Below are positions 58,501-64,000 of a stretch of DNA of 64,000 nucleotides, piece after piece. Each line of letters begins with the position of its first letter. Position 1 is the first letter of the stretch. The translations under genes were made by a program, and so were the position numbers. The stretch comes from Enoplolaimus lenunculus (taxonomy: Eukaryota > Nematoda > Enoplea > Enoplida > Thoracostomopsidae). The notes beneath the pieces are model-generated. The model saw nothing but the letters and a program-made list of their open reading frames with translations. It was not told the DNA's origin and made no database searches. The DNA lies in contig JASANG010003249.1 in NCBI GenBank assembly GCA_030248215.1, positions 1-64,000 on the forward strand, in the 5' to 3' direction.

Positions 58501-61500
58501 CACCGCACCTTTCGTGGTGTCCATAGCAGTAGCAGGTGTTGCAGCATACGGTTGCTTTTCAGGTGTGACATAAACTGACGGCGGTGCTACACGATACTCC
58601 GTCGAACTGGCTGAACTTGACCGGCGGCGGCGTTCTGTTTGGCCCCCCAACTGAAGCATATCACCAGGTTGAGAGGCCGTTCCCAGTGACACTATCTGTT
58701 CGTGTACACCGGTTTCATTTCCGCTCACCTGTGGAACTGTCGTTTCGTAAAATTCAATTGTTACTCGATCATCATCATTTACAACAGGGCTTGTATCAGT
58801 AATTGTGCGAATTTGCTGTGACGACACTGCCCAATCACTGGAAGCATCCGGCACAACTGTAAGTTCGAGCACCCGTGTCGGTGTAATTTTTTCATCGCCG
58901 TCCGTCTGATGCAGTACGGTGCTCTCACCGCTGTCAATTGCAATCGCTTCACCTGCCGCCATAGGGGATCCTGCAGGCGTTGAAGGCATTGAATCATAAG
59001 GGATATCGCTTTCACGAGCATCCCCTGTAAGTGGTGTTGGTGTACGAAACTCCTCACTCACGGTTGTTACTGTTGTTGTCGTAGTTGGCGACGCTAACAG
59101 CGATTCAAACGCCGAATCATCACGTGGCATTGACGTCACTTCTGTTCGCTTCTGTTCTGTAGCAATGGGCGAAGGAGCTACGCGGCTGTCATAGTTATCT
59201 TCATCCGACTTGGTGGAATGTTCTGTGCTCGTGATACGAATAATTTCTGATCGCTCTTTCGTTCTAGTGATGTTTATTTTAGAATTCGGTACTTCCACGG
59301 TCACCAGTTTTGTAGTTTCTTGAGTTTCTTCTTGGTCGGTTTTGGTTTCTGCAGCGATAGTCGGTGGAACGCGTGGCATTGGCACAGGTTTCGGTTTTGA
59401 CGGTGACGAAACGCCATGGCGTTGCTGTTGTTGGCCGATGTTAATCTGCTTTCGTTCATACACAGTGCACGGCTCTCGATGGCACATAGTGTACACGACA
59501 TCTGGCGTATGCTCCGGCGCCATCCAAGTAGCCATCACTCGATGATGGCCTTTACCGCCAGCACCGCCAGAAGCCGATGCACAAGTCATTGCGCCACAAA
59601 GCGCATCACTGACAGCTGGAAATTTGGCGACGGTGCGCGGTGAAGTTTTCGTGTCTTTCTCAGCCGCATGTCTCGGTTCTAAATTCGCGGCATGACCTTT
59701 TTCTTCACTAGCGCTTACATCATGAGTCGACATATCTTCTGGTTGGCTGTCAATTGTCCCGCGTTGTTGTTTTGTCGCTTTGCTAACGTCATACTTTCGT
59801 GTCCTGCCGGTCATTAACGAACCTCCAGCTGATCGCAAGGACTCCACAAATTTTCGTCGACTTCCAGTTGTTGCAATCGTGCTGTCATCCACATCACCAC
59901 TAGTTTCTGCAACGACCAATGTCTCCTGTCCTTGCGTCGCCTGTCCTTGCGTCGCATTGTCACTGGAAGAATTAACAGCAACGCCACTGCCATCAGCACC
60001 TGAACGCTTCCAACCCGGCGATTTGATCCATCGTTCGACGTGCAGCTTTTTGAATCCGCCACCAAAACCAAGATGGTGCGGTCGACTTTTATACTCATCA
60101 GATGACGACAAAGTCACATCTGACATATTGTCATCCGACAACGACGACAGCGATAATCGATCATTACCGCTGTCGTCCTTGCCAGTTGTAATCGCACCAC
60201 TGCCACCGCCTGCACGCGTCTTCTGTACACGATACTGGCGGCGTCTACGACGATGACGTTCTCGCCGTTCTTGTCTTTCTTGTAGTAATCGCTGTCGTTC
60301 AGCCGTGGCGACAAACATCGGCAACACCACTAGCGATTGCTCCGAATCAACAAGCTTGTCTCCAGCGCCTGATTTCGTGCCAACGGCGGCGTACGGCCGG
60401 GTAGGATCAAAATGAAGCTTCTCATCGATGATGTCAGTGTCATACGTCGGTGCCGCATATTGTTCATGCCAATGCTCATCGACGCGCAGAGACTCGGCCG
60501 GTTTGGTTTTGCGCGGAGATTCTTTGTGCTTTTGCTTTCTCCGTTTCGCTGATTGTTGAGTTGGTGGCTGTAACAAAAAAACAACAGCAATACAACACTG
60601 AGCACCGAACGTTATACCAAAACAAAATTGCATATTTTACACGAAAATCAAGTTCGCCGTGCCGTAGTTTTCGACAACAAAGCGACCGCTCAAGCATTGA
60701 TCACAGAACGAATATAACGTTAAACGTCCAACTGGTCTACGGGTTGTGTCTCGGTTAAATCTTTAATAGGATGCCAAAATACTTCTGTTCCAACGTATTA
60801 TACCATATACTTGTAGCTACTTTTATGTATGATATACCAACCCCAAGGGTTTAAAATGTATTACAGCGGCCTTGAATTCGGTGTCGTAAACACCAAAAAA
60901 CCGTTTCTTGCTATCATTTTTTTTGCACTTAATATCCGTTATTTACCTCCCTTTATATACGTCCCAGTTCACAAGATCACTAAAACACCTCGAATTCAAA
61001 TTCAGCCAAATAATCGACGAACATGACGAAACGCTACACATAATGTCTAGGTTTCCGAAACCTTACTTAAGTACGACTTAGTACTTAAATACGTGCTAAG
61101 TATAATTACTTAACGATATTGTTGCTGGCATACTAACCTTAGTTCTAACTGAAATTGTAGACTCGCAGTGCTTTCTTAATATAACGCAAAACTATTTAGT
61201 TTCTTTTTATGACCACGGCTGACATTTGGCATTTATTAGATTTTGCTCGAAATTTACGTATTTACTTAAGTCGGCAAGCTAAGTAATTACACTTAAGGTA
61301 TAACTTAAGTAAATACTCAAGTCAGGTTTCAGAAACCCAGCCATTATGTACGTACCTCTGGCGTAGAGCCAACATCCGTTGTTTGTTCATGTTGTACGGT
61401 ATCTGACTTGAGTTTGGGCAATTTCGCAATCAGCTGAAATCAACGAATGAAACAAATTTCAACAGCGGTCAGCCATTTTTAATTATTGATTCCGTTCCGT

Positions 61501-63270
61501 TTAACCAGCCGTACATACAAGCAAGGAAATATTGTCAAATTTGAATCCAAGCGCATATACATGGATTATAAGCTAAACGCAGACAACATTCATTATCCAC
61601 CAGAATGTTCTCACGGCAGATAGCAGCATTCCGATGCGTTTACAGTGTTGTCTTAGCAATGATATACCAAGTCATGATTGCTTGATACACGAAATGTGTG
61701 TTCCAATGAGTTCCTATCGAGTAAACTTATCCGTTAAGCTTGTGTTCTACGTCAACGATAAACTTCAAGTACACACTCGGCGTTAATCCAAGCACTCATT
61801 ATATCAACAACAACAACAACAACAACACGTGACAAACTTACTCGAGTTCTTGCTTCGTCCGCCCGACGCGAAATTGGCTGTCGTGCCTCTTCAGGGGCGC
61901 TTTGACTCGCAGTAGTTTTCGGATTCACTAGAACAGAAAATGTTATTTTTCTAAAATATGAATATAATATGGTTCCTGACAGGCAATTCGCAGGATTCCA
62001 CCGTCCAGCGTCGTCCCGGTACCCTAGCGGAACGCACTTGTACTGGGCACATGGCACATCATATCTATCCGTTTGTAAAGTTTGTTGTTGTGCGGCACCG
62101 TCCGGCGCTAGATGGTGCCACACGACAAGTATAGCGCCACTATTAAAAGTGGCGCTATACCTTTTGATGACGTCCATCATCGCACGTTCGTCGTGCGGCG
62201 CCGACCGGCGCCGTCTGCTACCGTACGTCACATTGCGGTATCGTGTGTGAATTACTCATGGTACGATACCGTACGGTGACGGACGGAACCCGACGGCGCC
62301 GGAAGTCGCCCCAAGTACGAACGATGAAAAATATGTTTAAACGTTAAACAGACAAACTACGGATATCTGCGAACGCAACAAGCTCATAGTAGCAACCCCG
62401 TTGAGGTTTTAAAAGGGGGGTTAATATGACAGAAGATATGTATGTTTCTATACAAAAAACGGCGTGAAAGACGACAGTTGCAAACAACGTACACGTACCA
62501 CCACATTTTGCCTATGGGTCGGACCCATATCGTTAGATGCATATAGCACCCACCTATCACCAGTTAGTAATAGCTTTTCAAACGAACCAACTGCTGCAAT
62601 TGCGGATCTCAAAATTTGCATAGAAGTACAGTATAAATCGAACGCAATAAATGTGTTTCATTTCAAACATCACCGTTTCCTGATTTCAAAGTTACAAGAC
62701 ACCTAGCATCAACTGGTAATAGGTGCTACACATATATGAGAATACCGGCTTACAAAACTGAATATGTCATTAATTACTTAAACTGTATCACCCCCACGTC
62801 CAAAGTTGATGGGAGGGTGCAACAAACGCAACGCACCGCGTGCTCGATGCGTTCTTTTACACACGGACATGTAATCCACTCAGTTCGGAATGTCTTGCTT
62901 AAGACTATATAATACGCGTGTGACGGGTCGTACCCCCAAATTCGACTGATGCCCCCCCCCCAAAATACAGTCAGTCTAGTCTAAAACTAAATCTTGCATT
63001 GCAATTGTAGGGGCCATAACCAAAACGATTCAGTGCCCTCCAAAATACGCGGACCCCACTCTGGGTATCCATTATATCGACTCTGGCGATTTCAATCCCC
63101 AACCTCAACGCGAAACGTTGCTCTCAAGTTATCATCTCTTGGCATCGTTCCAAACTCATTATACTTTGTAATATTGACTCGGCGAGTTGTGCCAGACCCA
63201 CGCGGGATGTTTGTTTACCTTCACCAATGATATCCGATTTGACCGTCAATGACGAATTGAAGATTTCCAT
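36970..63270 (-). CDS. Giant protein 4.1/Coracle-family gene, 20 exons, about 5,475 aa
   Basis: Exons in transcript order: 63219-63270, 61842-61927, 61356-61433, 46398-60567, 45881-46024, 45279-45343, 44641-44836, 43956-44099, 43444-43511, 42789-42957, 42118-42261, 41568-41635, 41021-41325, 40535-40604, 40021-40051, 39271-39414, 38896-38963, 38265-38507, 37450-37542 and 36970-37059. All 19 junctions have GT-AG ends and agree in phase (16,428 nt). The last two exons encode a 4.1 C-terminal domain: YRTEKDGVVEVKTVKKVTV, then DHDAALTAAILEAT, PDVVVEKVEY; in Coracle and vertebrate 4.1 this region binds membrane partners. Between this and the N-terminus lie about 4,720 residues of CxxC/RTPS modules and four EF-hand pairs, neither usual in 4.1 proteins as far as I know. 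The FERM domain is not in view; it may lie to the right of the window, or this may be a FERM-less form. A cortical cytoskeleton role is likely. Confidence 0.88.
38265..38507 (-). CDS. 4.1-family exon: linker before the C-terminal domain
   Basis: Eighty-one codons, phase 0 in and out. Begins with a Gln/Ser-rich stretch, then VQTHSFNVSYEREGG and HFVSSQVVDSGGRVVDEET. The last part resembles the segment that precedes the 4.1 C-terminal domain in Coracle (VSSQT-type motif). A shadow frame overlaps it. Confidence 0.85.
38896..39414 (-). CDS. EF-hand pair 4 (two exons)
   Basis: Exons 39271-39414 (144 nt) and 38896-38963 (68 nt). Calcium loops are DSNRDGSITRQE and DRDHSDSIEWPE. The second has Asp at the position-6 glycine, which usually weakens calcium binding. 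This is the most divergent pair. The donor after it reads GGT|GTAAGT. Confidence 0.9.
40021..41325 (-). CDS. Linker exons between EF-hand pairs 3 and 4
   Basis: Three exons: 41021-41325, 40535-40604 and 40021-40051. The first is Ser/Pro/Gly-rich with ERIVNSDGSVTTRK, the second has a KVKTVKQTVKTS strand and the third is only 31 nt. The basic alternating segments recall the strand just before the 4.1 C-terminal domain, as if that part had been copied along with the EF hands. The GC-rich MITE pieces at 40375-40512 lie in the intron between the last two. Confidence 0.8.
41376..41425. repeat. ATT/GTT trinucleotide run in a 4.1-family intron
   Basis: Consecutive ATT units pass into GTT units 50 bp upstream of the exon at 41021-41325. 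On the plus strand this and the antisense of the exon produce a spurious 191-codon frame. Confidence 0.9.
41568..42261 (-). CDS. EF-hand pair 3 (two exons)
   Basis: Exons 42118-42261 (144 nt) and 41568-41635 (68 nt). Loops DQDGNGYITPDE and DIDHDGRISWNE are both complete. Phase pattern 1-1-0, identical to the other pairs. A small dispersed repeat (about 41725-41825) lies in the intron between them. Confidence 0.92.
42789..42957 (-). CDS. Linker exon between EF-hand pairs 2 and 3
   Basis: Fifty-six codons, phase 0 in and 1 out. Ends in a KRTVTRVVISASDVNG strand similar to the end of the linker at 44641-44836, supporting duplication of linker plus EF pair as one unit. The acceptor is an unusual TTATTTAAG. 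Confidence 0.85.
43444..44099 (-). CDS. EF-hand pair 2 (two exons)
   Basis: Exons 43956-44099 (144 nt) and 43444-43511 (68 nt). Loops DKDKNGYITRDE and DTNRDGKISWDE keep Asp1, Gly6, Ile8 and Glu12, so both should bind calcium. Confidence 0.92.
44641..44836 (-). CDS. Linker exon between EF-hand pairs 1 and 2
   Basis: Sixty-five codons, phase 0 in and 1 out. Gln/Ser-rich then VTKQVTKVRISVDKLDG. Acceptor TATTTCAG, donor GACG|GTAAGT. Confidence 0.87.
45279..46024 (-). CDS. EF-hand pair 1 (two exons)
   Basis: Exons 45881-46024 (144 nt) and 45279-45343 (65 nt). Loops DRDGNGHITADE and DYNQNGTIEWEE are canonical. It follows the giant exon directly: the G left over at 46398 joins AA at 46024. The donor AATC|GTAGGT cuts the second loop after its third residue, exactly as in the other three pairs. 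Confidence 0.92.
46398..60567 (-). CDS. Giant 14.17-kb exon of CxxC/RTPS modules
   Basis: One uninterrupted exon of 4,723 codons between a TTACAG acceptor and an AGAG|GTAAGA donor. The protein is built of about 30 modules of roughly 75-150 residues. A typical module has HYVGLNCxSC or a similar CxxC (I count 32 CxxC), a Lys/Arg/Pro patch, FEYxQP, SHKEPCxxY, VKHPxVxxGVPE, KxRIxRVRTPSVES and an acidic/Ser linker. About 20 modules keep an RTPS-type motif, a plausible target of proline-directed or basophilic kinases. Flanking regions hold looser versions (FDPTRPY, RLKRLDEK). No known fold is recognised. Long repetitive single exons also occur in neuronal giant ankyrins, where the tail acts as an extended spacer; a similar role is only inference. 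The apparent M at 60633 is intronic; the exon starts at PPTQQS. Confidence 0.93.
51400..51906 (-). repeat. Coding segmental duplication, copy 3 (partial)
   Basis: Nearly identical to 53506-54012, offset 2,106 bp. Encodes two adjacent modules (the EFEPQQPLLVTDLAHKEPC and FEYNQPCEIHDSSHREPC types). The upstream module in this copy has diverged. Confidence 0.88.
53281..54010 (-). repeat. Coding segmental duplication, copy 2
   Basis: About 730 bp, aligned with copy 1 at a constant offset of 2,064 bp and without indels that I can see; only scattered substitutions. Covers three modules. Confidence 0.9.
55345..56074 (-). repeat. Coding segmental duplication, copy 1
   Basis: Partner of 53281-54010. 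By eye the copies differ at a few percent of positions, including synonymous ones, far less than neighbouring modules do. This points to recent duplication or gene conversion. Confidence 0.9.
61050..61338. mobile_element. ACTTAAGTA-rich MITE in 4.1-family intron 3
   Basis: Inverted ends GGTTTCCGAAACCTTACTT and AAGTCAGGTTTCAGAAACC (plus-strand right end), interior of ACTTAAGTA words in both orientations. It ends 17 bp from the donor of exon 61356-61433. Confidence 0.85.
61356..63270 (-). CDS. 5' exons of the 4.1-family gene in view
   Basis: Exons 63219-63270, 61842-61927 and 61356-61433. The first has an ATG (63268-63270) opening MEIFNSSLTVKSDIIGE and leaves in phase 1 at GAAG|GTAAAC. The second starts TG after TGTTCTAG and gives NPKTTASQSAPEEARQ. 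The third gives LIAKLPKLKSDTVQHEQ. The frame is also open upstream of the ATG to about 63342, past a possible CAACCAG acceptor, so the first exon may be internal to a longer transcript carrying a FERM domain outside the window. Confidence 0.68.
61799..61830. repeat. CAA trinucleotide run
   Basis: About nine CAA units within intron 2 of the 4.1-family gene, 12 bp past the donor of exon 61842-61927. Confidence 0.9.
62085..62320. mobile_element. GC-rich MITE cluster with TATAGCGCCAC ends
   Basis: Contains a head-to-head junction TATAGCGCCACTATTAAAAG and its complement at 62136-62165, flanked by CGGCACCGTCCGGCGC and CGGACGGAACCCGACGGC blocks. Probably two or three copies back to back in 4.1-family intron 1. 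Confidence 0.65.
62510..62755. mobile_element. Dispersed repeat with CACCTATCACCAGTTAG ends
   Basis: The left part (ATATAGCACC, CACCTATCACCAGTTAG) and right part (CAACTGGTAATAGGTGCTAC, GAGAATACCGGC) are inverted repeats. A second copy is at 63426-63640 in the same orientation, and end fragments occur near 20124-20150 and 39710-39740. Confidence 0.8.
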
Positions 63271-64000
63271 CGCTGTTTGTGGTTCATAGAGTGCTATGAA
63301 CTGGTTGAGTACGAAAGTATACGGTACAAACAATGATACCAACTTTTATAGTAAGTCGTTAAAAACTAAACAACACTAGGGAAAGCTAAAATATTGCCGA
63401 GAATAGCGCTATATATATAGTTTAGGTCCATATTCTCAAATGCATATTATAGCACCTGTTGTACAGTTAGCGATGGGTTTTCAAACTGACGAGCATATGC
63501 AATTGGTACACAAGTAGGGCTCATCAAAACGCGAACGATGTGCTGAATGTCGAACCTCAACATTCTCATGTTCCAAAGTTACACGACATATCATCAATTG
63601 GTGATAGGTGCTGTACACATTTAAGAATACGGGCTCTAGAGTTAGAAGCCTAATCATTTGTGATTAACCATGAGCCAAAACGCTATGCCTACATTGTACA
63701 AAGTCAAAACGGCTGTAGAATTTGTAACCCCAACATCTGGGCTTACTGCCTGCGCATGTATATAAAAATCGGCTGGAACGCTGCCCAAAATGGCATCTGT
63801 TCAAGAATTTGTTAAAAATCATCATTAAGCTTAGGCTTAGACGTAGGCTTACGGATTAAGCATGGTCATTTATGCTTTAGACTTCAAGTTGTCGGACGAC
63901 AAATTGTCGCAGATTCGTTCGGAATCAGAATCGGAACTGCAAAATTTTGTAACTGTACGGATAATTTGTATTGCCAAATATAATATTGATTTAGGTATGG
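63271..64000. other. Upstream of the first visible 4.1-family exon
   Basis: Holds a second copy of the CACCTATCACC repeat (63426-63640) and a short TTAGGC tract (63826-63860). I see no exon with FERM features and no defined promoter. Confidence 0.6.

Noticed and set aside
46398-60567. Giant repetitive frame as a transposon or satellite artefact
   Set aside because: It begins and ends at good splice sites in phase with neighbouring exons, uses mixed codons, and its repeats diverge at protein level like modules under constraint. Dozens of shorter frames within it on both strands are shadows.
46384-60633. Met at 60633 as the start of the giant protein
   Set aside because: The first 22 codons are upstream of a TTACAG acceptor and encode a hydrophobic run unrelated to the rest. 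Three upstream exons join in phase at 60567.
1-64000. CRISPR arrays, bacterial operons, rRNA genes, retroviral or Polinton-type elements
   Set aside because: No regularly spaced identical repeats with unique spacers, no bacterial gene organisation, no rRNA, and no integrase, reverse transcriptase, capsid or envelope signatures were seen in any frame.

Overview
The window looks like nuclear DNA of a nematode. Three things point there. A complete cuticle-collagen gene has an N-terminal membrane segment, an RxxR site, Cys-flanked Gly-X-Y blocks and the ending [14 protein letters not shown]. The hexamer TTAGGC, the nematode telomere unit, is scattered through the window. Most introns end in TTTCAG or TTTTAG. 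I cannot name the species. Introns in the left half are large and full of mobile elements, unlike the compact genes of Caenorhabditis. All gene models below were assembled by eye from splice signals and reading phase; every one closes in phase, but none has transcript support.

Layout. (1) 1-3993: a large inverted duplication. Both arms carry the same exon of a PDZ-domain gene; the left copy is decayed and the right copy is open. (2) 3543-8487, plus strand: the 3' part of the PDZ gene in four exons; its 5' part is not visible. (3) 8488-13340: gene-poor and packed with miniature transposons. (4) 13341-18867, plus: the cuticle collagen, five exons, 310 aa, whose introns are stuffed with nested elements. 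(5) 18868-26129: another transposon-rich gap. (6) 26130-30513, plus: an NK-like (ANTP-class) homeobox gene, four exons, 369 aa, with an eh1-like repressor motif. (7) 30514-36969: a convergent intergenic gap. (8) 36970-63270, minus: a very large protein 4.1/Coracle-family gene, 20 exons and about 5,475 aa in view. It has one 14.17-kb exon coding for tandem CxxC/RTPS modules, then four EF-hand pairs, then a 4.1 C-terminal domain. A FERM domain, if there is one, lies beyond the right edge. (9) 63271-64000: upstream sequence with repeats.

Repeat landscape. At least eight families of short non-autonomous elements recur. The most striking is a hAT-like MITE, about 24 copies, with 8-bp target duplications at several copies and an internal array of TTAGGC, so it moves telomere-type sequence around the genome. 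Others are: a TA-target family with CACTGTAAATTCC ends (13 copies), a TA-target fold-back family (4 copies), a MITE carrying a tRNA-like core (3 copies), a large element with CGCGGGTAAA motifs (2 copies), and smaller GC-rich, ACTTAAGTA-rich and other families. They nest inside one another and repeatedly end at or very near splice sites.

The genes do not form an operon or an obvious pathway. The collagen is extracellular matrix, the homeobox protein is a nuclear regulator, and the PDZ and 4.1-family proteins are expected at the cell cortex. I saw no retroviral, Polinton-like or toxin remains.
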